Positions 8,513 to 17,586 of a DNA stretch of 64,000 bases are shown here, in pieces (positions within the stretch are counted from its first letter, which is position 1; the number at the start of each line of letters is the position of its first letter). The stretch lies in assembly GCA_050178795.1 (NCBI GenBank), contig JBFXFT010000001.1, positions 62,001-126,000 of the forward strand, written 5' to 3'. The stretch is from STF1-184 sp050178795. GTDB lineage: Bacteria; Bacillota; Clostridia; Christensenellales; UBA1242. Made by a program: the position numbers and the translations under genes. The notes beneath the pieces were generated by a model. The model did no database searches, was not told the DNA's origin, and was given only the letters and a program-made list of their open reading frames with translations.

Positions 8513-9383
8513 ATAAAGTGTCCTCTTTTTGTTTTAGTTCTCTATAAATCTCAACATATCTATTATAGCGCTCTTTATTTATTTTTCCTAACTCTACGGC
8601 GCGCTTTACTGCACAAAGTTCATTTTTTATGTCAGTATGCGTACAATTTTTATATTTACACTCGTCTTTATAGTCGTCAAATTCGTCATAATAGTTCTTT
8701 AAATTTGCAGATTTTACATCAAACAGTTCAAGTAAACTAAAGCCCGGTGTGTCTGCAATAAAGGTATTTGCCATTATTTCAAATATTTCCGAGTGCCTTG
8801 TCGTATGTTTACCGCGTTCGGACCTTGCACTTAACACGTCGGTTTTTGCTAACTTTTTTAGGGTTATCGCATTTAAAATTGTGCTTTTACCAACGGCAGA
8901 TTGTCCAGCAAAAACAGACAATTTGTCCTTTAATTCTGCCTTTAAAGTATCTATTCCTGTGCCATTTTTTGCAGAGGTAGTAACTATTGCTTTTACAACC
9001 AAATTGTACTCTGCTTTTACCTCTTCTATGAAGTCATTTTCGGCTAAGTCACATTTATTAATGCATAAAACTACATCTAAGCCATTTTTTAGACCATATA
9101 TTACCAATTTATCTATAAGTAAAAGGTCTGGTTTAGGAACAGGCGCTAAAACTATGACTAATTGGTCTACATTTGCTATTTTGGGTCTAACTAAACTGTT
9201 TTTTCTTGGCAAAATTTTTTCTATTGTAAAACTGTTGTCCTCTACTAAAAATTCAACCTCGTCACCTACGGTAAGTTCGTCTTCAAGTTTTATTTTTTTG
9301 CGCGCAAAACACTCGTACAACACTGCGTCTGTACTTTCTACCGTGTATTTGCCCCCAAAGGCTTTAATTAACCTACCTTTAAT
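8505..9383 (-). CDS. rsgA: Ribosome small-subunit GTPase RsgA (ATT start)
   Basis: Circularly permuted GTPase that helps mature the 30S subunit. Order of motifs: NKCD (G4), GQSAVGKST (Walker A), DTPGF (G3), then a zinc-binding CKYKNCTH...C segment. The only standard start in frame is GTG at 9323, but it has no SD and would cut off the first OB-fold strand. The frame upstream of it, back to the stop, encodes the conserved GRLIKAFGGKYTV segment. That stretch contains no ATG, GTG or TTG, only ATT codons at 9386 and 9383, 6-9 bases after AAGAGGT. I therefore take ATT 9383, giving 292 residues, the usual length. It begins 19 bp after the rlmN stop. Confidence 0.85.
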   Translation of the reverse strand: MKGRLIKAFGGKYTVESTDAVLYECFARKKIKLEDELTVGDEVEFLVEDNSFTIEKILPRKNSLVRPKIANVDQLVIVLAPVPKPDLLLIDKLVIYGLKNGLDVVLCINKCDLAENDFIEEVKAEYNLVVKAIVTTSAKNGTGIDTLKAELKDKLSVFAGQSAVGKSTILNAITLKKLAKTDVLSARSERGKHTTRHSEIFEIMANTFIADTPGFSLLELFDVKSANLKNYYDEFDDYKDECKYKNCTHTDIKNELCAVKRAVELGKINKERYNRYVEIYRELKQKEDTLYD

Positions 9384-9401
9384 AATAAAATACCTCTTAT
9401 T

Positions 9402-10442
9402 TTAATTGTTTATATGTTTTTGCCTTAATTGTCCGCAAGCGGCGTCAATGTCTTCGCCTAGTTTGCGCCTTAGAGTAACGCTTATGCCTGCTTTTTTTAG
9501 TTCGTTTAAAAATGCCATTGCGCGGTTGTTACTGCTTGCTTTTAAACTCTTTTCTTTAACTTCATTTAGCCTTATTAAGTTTAGATGATAAGGCTTATTA
9601 AAGAATAGTTTTATTAATTCATCTACTTGCTCTTTTGTATCTGTCAAGTCCTGTATTAATAGGTACTCAAACACTATGCGTCTACCTGTTTTTTGGTAGT
9701 AATAGTCGCATACATCAAAAATTTGTCTCAAATTATATTTCTTTGCAATAGGCATAATTTCTTGCCTAATATCTCCTAATGCAGAGTGCAAAGATATTGT
9801 AAGAGTTATACCTAAATTTTCGTCCGCTAAACGCTTAATTTCTGGTGCTAGTCCGCTAGTAGATAGGGACACATTGCGAGTACTAATGTTAAGACCATTT
9901 TTATCGTTCAATAAATGAATAAATTTTACAACATTTTCATAGTTGTCTAGTGGCTCGCCAGTTCCCATTAAAACGACGTTTGTTACCTTTCTGTCTTGTC
10001 CTAATTTGCCGCCCAAATACTTGTTTATGTAAATGACTTGTGCCAAAATTTCACCAGCACTTAGGTTTCTAACTAAGCCCTTTATTCCACTAGCACAAAA
10101 GGCGCAGTTCATCCTGCAACCAACTTGCGTAGATACACACACGCTGTAGCCATAATCGTACTTCATAAGCACGCTTTCTATTGCGTTTTTGTCATTTAGT
10201 TCAAATAAAAATTTTACCGTGCCGTCTGCCGATTTTTGCTCTTCAATTTTTACAACTGTTTCGTTTACAAACTCTTTTTTTAATGTTTCTTTTAACTCTT
10301 TTGGTAGAGTGGCAACTTCGTCTATACTTTTGCCTTGTGCTAGACCTTCAAATAGTTGCTTAGCCCTAAATTTAGGCTCACCTAAATTTGTCAATATTTT
10401 TTCTAATTCGTCAATGTTATAATCTAGTAATGTATTTATCAT
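9402..10442 (-). CDS. rlmN: Dual-specificity RNA methyltransferase RlmN
   Basis: 346 residues. Radical-SAM enzyme that methylates C2 of A2503 in 23S rRNA and A37 in some tRNAs. The 4Fe-4S cluster motif CxxxCxxC is C109/C113/C116 (CRMNCAFC). The two active-site cysteines are visible as C102 (VCVSTQVG) and C336 (DAACGQL). Also GTGEPLDNY. It overlaps the end of fmt by 4 bp, so it belongs to the def-fmt-rlmN-rsgA-rpe run. Confidence 0.96.
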   Translation of the reverse strand: MINTLLDYNIDELEKILTNLGEPKFRAKQLFEGLAQGKSIDEVATLPKELKETLKKEFVNETVVKIEEQKSADGTVKFLFELNDKNAIESVLMKYDYGYSVCVSTQVGCRMNCAFCASGIKGLVRNLSAGEILAQVIYINKYLGGKLGQDRKVTNVVLMGTGEPLDNYENVVKFIHLLNDKNGLNISTRNVSLSTSGLAPEIKRLADENLGITLTISLHSALGDIRQEIMPIAKKYNLRQIFDVCDYYYQKTGRRIVFEYLLIQDLTDTKEQVDELIKLFFNKPYHLNLIRLNEVKEKSLKASSNNRAMAFLNELKKAGISVTLRRKLGEDIDAACGQLRQKHINN

Positions 10443-11389
10443 TCGCCCAACCTTGTCCCTGTTAAAATTTTTTTGCCGTTTAAGAAGGCTTTATCATTAA
10501 CTCTGTTTTTGCCCTCTAATTTTATTTCTTCTAGTCTTACCGCTCCGCCACTTGCTTTTACAAATAGCCCTTGTTTAGGACTAGCAAGCACAACTTGACC
10601 GTTTTCATACCCTGAATAGTCTAAATTATATTCCGCAACGCTAGCCTTTAAAACATCAAGTTTTTTGCCCTCTAAATAAGTATACGCAATTGGCTCTGGG
10701 TTAAGCCCCCTTACCAAATTTGCAACCTCTTGTGGCGTCTTGTTAAAGTCTATTAAAGCGTCTTCTTTTTTAATCATTTTTGTTTTTGTGGCAAGTTCAT
10801 TGTCTTGCTTTTTTAATAGAGATTGCAACTTTCCATTTTCAATTATTTTTAGTGCTTCAACTAGCAATTTACCACCAATTTTACCCATTTTTTCTAGCAT
10901 AGTTCCTGCTGTGTCATCTTTTAAAACTACTATTTCTTGTTGTAATATAATGTCGCCTGTATCCATTCCTATATCGGTCTTCATAATGGTTACGCCTGTA
11001 ATGGTTTCACCATTTATTATTGCCGTTTGCACTGGGCTTGCACCCCTATATTTAGGAAGCAAACTGCCATGTACGTTATAAACCCCAAGAGGTGTAATGT
11101 TTAAAACTTCTTGGCTTAAAATTTGCCCATAACCAGCGGTAATCATTAAGTCCGCCTTTAAATTTTTTAGTTCTTCTATTGCGTAAGGCTCTTTAATTTT
11201 TTTGTATTGCAAAACCTTTAAATTATTGTTTAAAGCAAATTCTTTAACAACAGAAAATTGTAACTTTTGTCCCCTGCCTGTCGGTTTATCTGGCTGAGTT
11301 ACAACGGCAACAATTTCGTGATTACTATTTATTAAATTTTCTAAAACACTTACAGCAAAATTGGGTGTTCCTAAAAAAATTATTCTCAC
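10439..11389 (-). CDS. fmt: Methionyl-tRNA formyltransferase
   Basis: 316 residues, typical length. Formylates initiator Met-tRNA using 10-formyl-THF. Motifs: VTQPDKPTGRGQK, the folate and catalytic segment NVHGSLLPKYRGASP, and the C-terminal OB domain starting near NLVRGLNPEP. Overlaps def by 4 bp and rlmN by 4 bp. Its stop is TGA, which shows TGA is not reassigned here. Confidence 0.97.
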   Translation of the reverse strand: MRIIFLGTPNFAVSVLENLINSNHEIVAVVTQPDKPTGRGQKLQFSVVKEFALNNNLKVLQYKKIKEPYAIEELKNLKADLMITAGYGQILSQEVLNITPLGVYNVHGSLLPKYRGASPVQTAIINGETITGVTIMKTDIGMDTGDIILQQEIVVLKDDTAGTMLEKMGKIGGKLLVEALKIIENGKLQSLLKKQDNELATKTKMIKKEDALIDFNKTPQEVANLVRGLNPEPIAYTYLEGKKLDVLKASVAEYNLDYSGYENGQVVLASPKQGLFVKASGGAVRLEEIKLEGKNRVNDKAFLNGKKILTGTRLGE

Positions 11390-11853
11390 TCTTGTTTTTT
11401 ACCTTCTCTATAAATTTCTATCGCTTTATCGGTATATAAAATGCCGTCTAAGTGGTCAATTTCGTGGCTTAATGCAACCGCCAAATAGTCTGTTCCAACA
11501 ATCATAAAGTTGTTGCCAAACCTATCTAGCGCCTTTACGCTTATTGTTGCAGGTCTTTTGACAAGTCCAGAACAATTTTGAATGCTTAAACAACCTTCAA
11601 TATTTTGTTGTTCGCCTTCTGACGACACTATTTCTGGGTTTACTAACTCTAAAAACATATTGTTGACTTCAACTATTACTACGCGTTTTAATATGCCAAC
11701 TTGAATAGCCGCTAGCCCTACGCCATCAGCTTTTTGCATAGTTTCTTTCATATCGTCTAGTAACTCGTGTAAATTCTCGTCAAACTCTGTTACTGGTTTA
11801 CTCTTTTTTCTTATTTGCGGATCAGTGTCAAACACTATTTTTCTTAAAGCCAT
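11386..11853 (-). CDS. def: Peptide deformylase
   Basis: 155 residues. Metal-dependent removal of the N-formyl group from nascent proteins. All three motifs are present: GVGLAAIQVG (44-53; usually AAPQVG, here Pro is Ile), EGCLS (86-90, metal ligand C88) and HEIDH (130-134). Adjacent to fmt, the enzyme that puts the formyl group on. Confidence 0.96.
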   Translation of the reverse strand: MALRKIVFDTDPQIRKKSKPVTEFDENLHELLDDMKETMQKADGVGLAAIQVGILKRVVIVEVNNMFLELVNPEIVSSEGEQQNIEGCLSIQNCSGLVKRPATISVKALDRFGNNFMIVGTDYLAVALSHEIDHLDGILYTDKAIEIYREGKKQE

Positions 11854-11880
11854 TTTGTTCTCCTTTTTGCTTATATTTTA

Positions 11881-14088
11881 CTAACTTAAATTCTGTGGGT
11901 CAAGTTCTACAAAGCAAGTTATGCTTTTTGATAGTAATTTATTATGTATTGCATATATTTTTTGTATAATTTCGTCCTCGTTTTGCAGTCTTAACCTTAT
12001 TAAAATTTGATATCTGTATTTATTGCTTATTCTTTTAACTGGTGATTTCATAGCATCTAAATACAAAAAGTCATCTTTATATTCATTTTTTAATGCCACA
12101 ATTTCGTCAAAAAACTCGTGCAAGAAATCTTTTGTTTTTTGTTCGTCCTCTCCTGTTGCCAAAATTCTTACAATTTTAGCATAAGGTGGAAATTTTGTTA
12201 CCTTTCTTAAATTCAATTCCTTGTCAAAAAAACCTTTATAGTCGTAGTTTTTTGCAAGGCTATAAACGTAGTGCCTTGGCGAATAGGTTTGCAGTATTAT
12301 TTTGCCTTTTAGTTCGTCTCTACCTGCCCTACCAGATACTTGAGTAATTAGTTGAAAGGTGCGTTCGTTTGCCCTATAATCGGCAAAATGAAGGCTTAAA
12401 TCGGCATCCATAATGCCAACAAGCGTTACAAACGGAAAGTCGTGCCCTTTTGCTATCATTTGAGTGCCTACAAGTAAGCTAGGTCTTGTATTTGAAAACT
12501 CGCTTAATATTTTTAAATGAGAGTTTTTGCTGTTTACTGTGTCATTATCCATTCTTAAAACTTTTACTAATGGAAACTTCTCTTTTAACTCGCTAACCAC
12601 TCTTTGCGTGCCTATTGCGCCTTGTCTCAACTTGTCACTGCCACAGTTAGGGCAATTCGTTAAAACCTCATAGCGCTTACCGCAAAAATGGCATTTTAGT
12701 TGGTGGTCTTCCTTATGATAAACTAAAGACACATCGCAATCGGTACATTTTGGTACGTAACCGCACTCCATACACCTTAAAAAACTTGAATAACCACGCC
12801 TATTAATAAACAGCATCGCTTGTTCTTTGTTTTCTATGCATCTAGTTAGTTCAATTTGTAAAGATTTAGAAAACATACTGCTATTGCCAACTCTAAGTTC
12901 GCTTAGCATATCTACAATTTCTACTTCTGGCATTTCTTTTTTGTTTATGCGCTCTTTTAATTCTAAAAGTTTATACTCGGCATTTTCTGCCTTATAAAAA
13001 CTCTCTATGCTCGGCGTTGCAGAACCTAAAATTAATGGGCAATTATTGAACTTTGCCCTAAACTCTGCAATTTCGTGCGTGTGGTAACGTGGGTTGCTCT
13101 CGCTAAAATAACTGCCGTCGTGCTCTTCATCTATTACAATTACACCTATATTATTTATTGGTGCAAAAATTGCAGAACGAGCGCCTACAACAATTTGTGC
13201 CTCGCCGTCCTTTATTCTGCGCCATTCGTCATAGCGCTCTCCAGCACTTAAACCACTATGTAATATTGCAACTTGAGAGCCAAACCTAGCCCTAAAATTT
13301 TTTAAAACTTGTGGGGTTAAAGATATTTCAGGAACTAGCATAATTGCCGTTTTAGAGTCGTTTAAAGCCTGACTTATAACGCGCATATATACTTCTGTTT
13401 TTCCACTGCCTGTAACACCGTGCAAAAGGTAAGTATTTGCAGGATTATGCATTATTTCTTCAACTATTTGCTTTTGAGAAGAAGTCAATGTAACTTTATC
13501 ATCATTAAGCGTTTTTACTGCGCTATATGGCGTTCTTTTAACCTCATACTCGCTAGTTTCTAAAACTCCATTTTCAATAAATTTGTTTACAGTTACACTG
13601 CCAAAATTTTTGTTTAATTCTGTTCTATCTGCCTCTTTATTTTTTAGTAAAAACTCAACCAAATCTATTTGGTTCTTTGCGTTTTTCCTTATGCCACTAA
13701 GTAAAACTTCAGTGTCTATTTTGTCGCCTATTTTTACCATTTGTTTTATTACAGGTTTAACTGTGCCTGCACGCATACTTGACGGCAAAAATAGTCTTAA
13801 AATGTCTACCATTTTTAGATTATATTTGTGCTTCATAAAGTGCGATAATTCTAAAAGTTCGGAATTTATTACTGGGTATTTTTCACATAGCGAAACTATG
13901 CTTTTTAACTTTGAATTTGGTAGTACGCTTTCCTTTTTAATTGCCACTATATAGCCTTCAATACGCCTAGCCCCAAAAGGCACAATTACCCTTGAGCCTA
14001 TTTTAACATCTAAATTGTTTTCAATTTTATAGTCAAAAACTTTATCTACTTGTGCGTTTGCTACGTCAACAATTACTTCGGCTATCAT
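11881..14088 (-). CDS. priA: Primosomal replication helicase PriA
   Basis: 735 residues from the ATG at 14088, which directly follows AAAGGAGG; the frame extends 12 codons further without an SD. PriA restarts stalled replication forks by loading the replicative helicase. Domains: N-terminal DNA-binding domain, helicase core with Walker A GVTGSGKTEVY and DEEHDGSY, and the zinc region with CMECGYVP, CTDC, CHFCG and CPNCGS. A C-terminal domain follows. Downstream of rpoZ as in other Firmicutes, but without coaBC between them. Confidence 0.96.
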   Translation of the reverse strand: MIAEVIVDVANAQVDKVFDYKIENNLDVKIGSRVIVPFGARRIEGYIVAIKKESVLPNSKLKSIVSLCEKYPVINSELLELSHFMKHKYNLKMVDILRLFLPSSMRAGTVKPVIKQMVKIGDKIDTEVLLSGIRKNAKNQIDLVEFLLKNKEADRTELNKNFGSVTVNKFIENGVLETSEYEVKRTPYSAVKTLNDDKVTLTSSQKQIVEEIMHNPANTYLLHGVTGSGKTEVYMRVISQALNDSKTAIMLVPEISLTPQVLKNFRARFGSQVAILHSGLSAGERYDEWRRIKDGEAQIVVGARSAIFAPINNIGVIVIDEEHDGSYFSESNPRYHTHEIAEFRAKFNNCPLILGSATPSIESFYKAENAEYKLLELKERINKKEMPEVEIVDMLSELRVGNSSMFSKSLQIELTRCIENKEQAMLFINRRGYSSFLRCMECGYVPKCTDCDVSLVYHKEDHQLKCHFCGKRYEVLTNCPNCGSDKLRQGAIGTQRVVSELKEKFPLVKVLRMDNDTVNSKNSHLKILSEFSNTRPSLLVGTQMIAKGHDFPFVTLVGIMDADLSLHFADYRANERTFQLITQVSGRAGRDELKGKIILQTYSPRHYVYSLAKNYDYKGFFDKELNLRKVTKFPPYAKIVRILATGEDEQKTKDFLHEFFDEIVALKNEYKDDFLYLDAMKSPVKRISNKYRYQILIRLRLQNEDEIIQKIYAIHNKLLSKSITCFVELDPQNLS

Positions 14089-14105
14089 ACTACCTCCTTT
14101 TAAAG

Positions 14106-14137
14106 TAAAAATTCTATTACACATAAGGTAATAGAAT
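14106..14137 (-). terminator. Hairpin between rpoZ and priA
   Basis: On the minus strand ATTCTATTAC-7-GTAATAGAAT followed by five T, only a few bases before the priA SD. It could be a terminator or attenuator, or a processing site. Confidence 0.5.
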
Positions 14138-14143
14138 TATTTT

Positions 14144-14341
14144 TTAGTCTTCGTCGGCACCTAACTTGCCATCATAAACTTCCTTTGCTGCTTCTGAAAT
14201 TTCTTTTAATTTTGGTTCAGAAATTTCTTCCCTCAAATTTCGTTTTTGAATTTGTTTTGCCCTTTTTGCTACTAGAACCGTAAGTTTATATTTATTACCT
14301 ACTTTTTCGCTCATTTCGTCAATTGGTGGTTCGATCATCAT
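14144..14341 (-). CDS. rpoZ: RNA polymerase omega subunit
   Basis: 65 residues with the family core: IEPPIDEMSEKVGNKYKL, then LVAKRAKQIQKR, as in other Firmicutes omega subunits. It stabilises the beta' subunit and assists RNA polymerase assembly. Starts with two Met codons; the SD is GGAG. It lies 13 bp downstream of gatB, so it may be transcribed from the gat operon too. No gmk gene is next to it. Confidence 0.92.
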   Translation of the reverse strand: MMIEPPIDEMSEKVGNKYKLTVLVAKRAKQIQKRNLREEISEPKLKEISEAAKEVYDGKLGADED

Positions 14342-14354
14342 AACTTTATTCTCC

Positions 14355-15794
14355 TTAAATTTTATTTAATTGTTCTTCTATTAATTTATTTACTATTCCT
14401 GGGTTTGCCTTTCCTTTAGTCATCTTCATAACTTGTCCCATAAAGAAAGTAATTGCCCTCGTGTTTCCTGCTTTATAGTCTATTACGGCTTGTGGGTTTG
14501 CGTCAATTATTTCAAGTACAATTTTTTCAATTTGTCCTTCATCGCTCACTTGTTTTAGTCCTAAACTTTCAACAAGGTCGTTTGCGTCCTTACCTGTTTC
14601 CCAAACTGCCTCAAATAGAGTTTTAGCACCGCTTGAATTAATCTCTGCATTTTTTGCCATTTTTATTATAGCACACAAGTTTTGCGCCGTAATTTTAATA
14701 TTGATGTTTTCTGTGTCTAAGTCCTCTTTTAACACCCTTAAAACGTGGCTCATAATAAAGTTACTTACCGCTTTAGGTTCATTAAATATTGTTAAACACT
14801 CTTCAAAGAAGTCGGATATTGCCTTTTTGTTGGTTAGCACCTTTGCGTCATATTCTGGAAGTCCTAGTTTATCAATATAGCGTTTTTTGCGACTTATTGG
14901 AAGTTCTGGCAAGTGTTTTTTGATTTCTGCAATATATTCCTCAGTTATATTTATTGGAAGTAGGTCTCTGTCTGGAAAGTATCTATAATCGTTGGAGTTT
15001 TCTTTGTTTCTCATTGAAAAACTTTTGCCTAAGTTGTCGTCCCAACGCCTCGTTTCTTGGTCTATTGTTTTACCCTCTCCAAGTAGTGATGCTTGACGCT
15101 CTACTTCATAGTCAATGGCACGTTTAACGGCTTTAAAACTGTTTAAGTTTTTCATTTCGGTTCTATTTCCTAGAACTTTACAGCCGTGCTCTTTTAAACT
15201 TACGTTTACGTCGCACCTTAAACTGCCTTCTTGCATTTTGCCGTCTGTTACACCTATGTAAATTAGCGTTTGCCTTATTTGGTCTAGATATCTTACTGCT
15301 TCATCGCTTGAATAAATTTCTGGCTCGCTTACAATTTCAATAAGTGGTACACCACAGCGATTAAAGTCCACCATAGAAATACCTAAAAAGTCGTCGTGCA
15401 TATTTTTGCCTGCATCTTCTTCCATGTGTATGCGGTTTAAACTTACGTGTTTTGTTGTTCCGTCTTCAAGTTCAACCTCAACGCTTCCGCCAACGCAAAT
15501 TGGTTTTTCAAGTTGAGATATTTGGTACGCTTTTGATAGGTCTGGGTAAAAATAGTTTTTACGTTCAAATATTGCCTCGTTATTAATTATGGAGTTAAAA
15601 GCAAGTCCTGCACGAATTGTGTATTCTACAGCCGTTTTATTGGCAACAGGAAGTGCGCCAGGTAAACCTAAGCAAACTGGACAACAGTTAATGTTTGGCA
15701 TACCGCCAAATTCGTTCTTGCAAGAACAAAATGCTTTTGTATTTGTCTTTAATTCGGAGTGGACTTCAAGTCCTATAACTATATCATATTTCAT
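14355..15794 (-). CDS. gatB: Asp/Glu-tRNA amidotransferase subunit B
   Basis: 479 residues, usual length. Kinase and tRNA-binding subunit of GatCAB, which converts Glu-tRNA(Gln) to Gln-tRNA(Gln). Motifs: IGLEVHSELKT, the zinc cysteines CSC ... CCPVC, PGALPV, and the RIHMEEDAGK phosphate-binding segment. The helical tail and YqeY-like domain are at the end (INSSGAKTLFEAV). Shares one base with gatA. Confidence 0.97.
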   Translation of the reverse strand: MKYDIVIGLEVHSELKTNTKAFCSCKNEFGGMPNINCCPVCLGLPGALPVANKTAVEYTIRAGLAFNSIINNEAIFERKNYFYPDLSKAYQISQLEKPICVGGSVEVELEDGTTKHVSLNRIHMEEDAGKNMHDDFLGISMVDFNRCGVPLIEIVSEPEIYSSDEAVRYLDQIRQTLIYIGVTDGKMQEGSLRCDVNVSLKEHGCKVLGNRTEMKNLNSFKAVKRAIDYEVERQASLLGEGKTIDQETRRWDDNLGKSFSMRNKENSNDYRYFPDRDLLPINITEEYIAEIKKHLPELPISRKKRYIDKLGLPEYDAKVLTNKKAISDFFEECLTIFNEPKAVSNFIMSHVLRVLKEDLDTENINIKITAQNLCAIIKMAKNAEINSSGAKTLFEAVWETGKDANDLVESLGLKQVSDEGQIEKIVLEIIDANPQAVIDYKAGNTRAITFFMGQVMKMTKGKANPGIVNKLIEEQLNKI

Positions 15795-17239
15795 TATTTG
15801 CCCTCCCCATTAAAGTGTTTTTCAAAATAGTCAGCGGCGTTAAATAGTTTGCCCTCATCAAAGTGCTTAGCAATTAATTGCATACCTATTGGAAGTCCGT
15901 TTTCATTATTTCCGCAAGGAACACTTATTGCAGGAACACCAATTGTGTTTACTACAACTGTATAAATATCGCTCAAATACATTTTAATATGGTCGTTAGA
16001 TTTTTCGCCAAGTTTAAATGCTACACTTGGTGACGTTGGAGTTAAAATAACATCGCACTTTTCAAAAGCGTCATTAAACTCTTCTTTTAATAACTCTCTA
16101 ACTTTTTCTGCTTTTTTGTAGTAAGCGTCATAATAACCGCTGCTTAAAACAAAGTTGCCAAGCATAATTCTGCGTTTTACTTCTTTTCCAAAACCTTCAG
16201 TTCTAGAATTCAAATAAAGTTCGTGCAAATTGCTTACTTTTTCACTTCTTGTGCCGTATCTTACACCGTCAAACCTACCAAGGTTACTGCTAGCCTCGGC
16301 AGAACTTAAAACGTAATAAACAGGTAAACTTGCACCTATGTTTTTTAGTTCAATGTCTACAATTTGTGCACCGTGACTCTTATAAAATTCTATTGCTTTT
16401 TCAATTTGAAGTTTTACATCTTCGTCCATCCCAAGACCAAAGAACTCTTTAGCTATGCCTATTCTTAGACCTTTAATGTCGCCTTTAATTTCTTTTAAGT
16501 AGTCAACTTTTGGTCTATTAGCACTTGTGCTTTCATTAATATCGTGTCCTGCTAGCGCATTTAACATAATTGCACCGTCTTTAACTGTTCTTGTTAGTGT
16601 TCCTACTTGGTCAAAACTGCTACCAAAAGCGACAACCCCGTATCTGCTTACAAGTCCGTAAGTGGGTTTTAAACCAACTACACCACAAAAGCTTGCTGGT
16701 TGCCTTACGCTACCACCTGTGTCTGTTCCAAGTGCTCCATATGCCTCATAACTTGCAACACTAACAGTGCTTCCGCCACTGCTACCACCAGAAACATAAG
16801 CCCTATTTACAGGGTTTAAAACAGGACCAAAAGCAGAGTTCTCGTTTGAACTGCCCATTGCAAATTCGTCCATATTGGCTTTTGCTATTATTATTGCACC
16901 GTTTTCTTTTAGCCTTGTTGTTACAGTGGCGTCATAAACTGCCACATAATCTTTTAAAAACTTTGAAGAACAGGTGTTTTTGTAGCCTTTAACAGAAATA
17001 TTGTCTTTTAAAACCACTGGTATACCTGCTAAAAGTGGCAAACTCTCGCCAGATTTTCTTAAAGCATCAATTCTTTTTGCCTCTTTTATTGCCTCTTCAT
17101 AGTAAGTGCTATTTAAAGCGTTTAGGTCTTTATTTTTTTCTATATTTTTAAATGATTGTTCTACTAATTCTTCACTTGTTACCTTGCCACTTTGTAAAAG
17201 GGCAGAAACTTCTAAAATGCTTAATTTTGTATAATCCAT
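15794..17239 (-). CDS. gatA: Asp/Glu-tRNA amidotransferase subunit A
   Basis: 481 residues. Glutaminase subunit of GatCAB, amidase-signature family. The Ser-cisSer-Lys triad is visible as K78 (VVLKDN), S153 (GGSSGGS) and S177 (GTDTGGSVRQ). Sits between gatC and gatB in one operon. Confidence 0.97.
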   Translation of the reverse strand: MDYTKLSILEVSALLQSGKVTSEELVEQSFKNIEKNKDLNALNSTYYEEAIKEAKRIDALRKSGESLPLLAGIPVVLKDNISVKGYKNTCSSKFLKDYVAVYDATVTTRLKENGAIIIAKANMDEFAMGSSNENSAFGPVLNPVNRAYVSGGSSGGSTVSVASYEAYGALGTDTGGSVRQPASFCGVVGLKPTYGLVSRYGVVAFGSSFDQVGTLTRTVKDGAIMLNALAGHDINESTSANRPKVDYLKEIKGDIKGLRIGIAKEFFGLGMDEDVKLQIEKAIEFYKSHGAQIVDIELKNIGASLPVYYVLSSAEASSNLGRFDGVRYGTRSEKVSNLHELYLNSRTEGFGKEVKRRIMLGNFVLSSGYYDAYYKKAEKVRELLKEEFNDAFEKCDVILTPTSPSVAFKLGEKSNDHIKMYLSDIYTVVVNTIGVPAISVPCGNNENGLPIGMQLIAKHFDEGKLFNAADYFEKHFNGEGK

Positions 17240-17247
17240 TTCGCCTC

Positions 17248-17535
17248 CTACTCCACAATTTTTGGCACGGCAAACATACCGCTTCCAGCCTTTGGTGCGC
17301 CCTTTAAAATTTCTTGTTGTGGTAAAGAATCTTTAACAATGTCTTCCCTTAAATCAAACTCTGCATTCAACTTATTGGAAGTGCTCTTTACCCTATTTGT
17401 ATCTATTTTTTGTAGTGTATCTACATAGCTTAAAGTCTTAGCAAATTCGCCCTTAAAGTTCTCAATTTCTTCATCTGTGAACTCTAACTTACTCAAATTT
17501 GCAAGATGCTTTACAAGTTTTGTTGTAATCTCCAT
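17248..17535 (-). CDS. gatC: Asp/Glu-tRNA amidotransferase subunit C
   Basis: 95 residues. Small subunit that clamps GatA to GatB. The family pattern is clear: an N-terminal helix KHLANLSKLEFTDEE and a C-terminal extended part with LREDIV and a final FAVPKIVE. First gene of the gatCAB operon; 51 bp separate it from ligA. Confidence 0.94.
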   Translation of the reverse strand: MEITTKLVKHLANLSKLEFTDEEIENFKGEFAKTLSYVDTLQKIDTNRVKSTSNKLNAEFDLREDIVKDSLPQQEILKGAPKAGSGMFAVPKIVE

Positions 17536-17586
17536 ACATCCTTCCTTTTTTAAACTTTTTTATTATAGCATTTAATAAACTTACTT

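Noticed and set aside
9321..9323. GTG at 9323 as the rsgA start
   Set aside because: It has no SD and would remove a conserved N-terminal strand encoded just upstream in the same frame.
8749..9405. Open frame of 218 codons on plus, antisense to rsgA
   Set aside because: Mirror image of the rsgA reading frame; low-complexity Ser/Phe composition typical of antisense frames in AT-rich genes.
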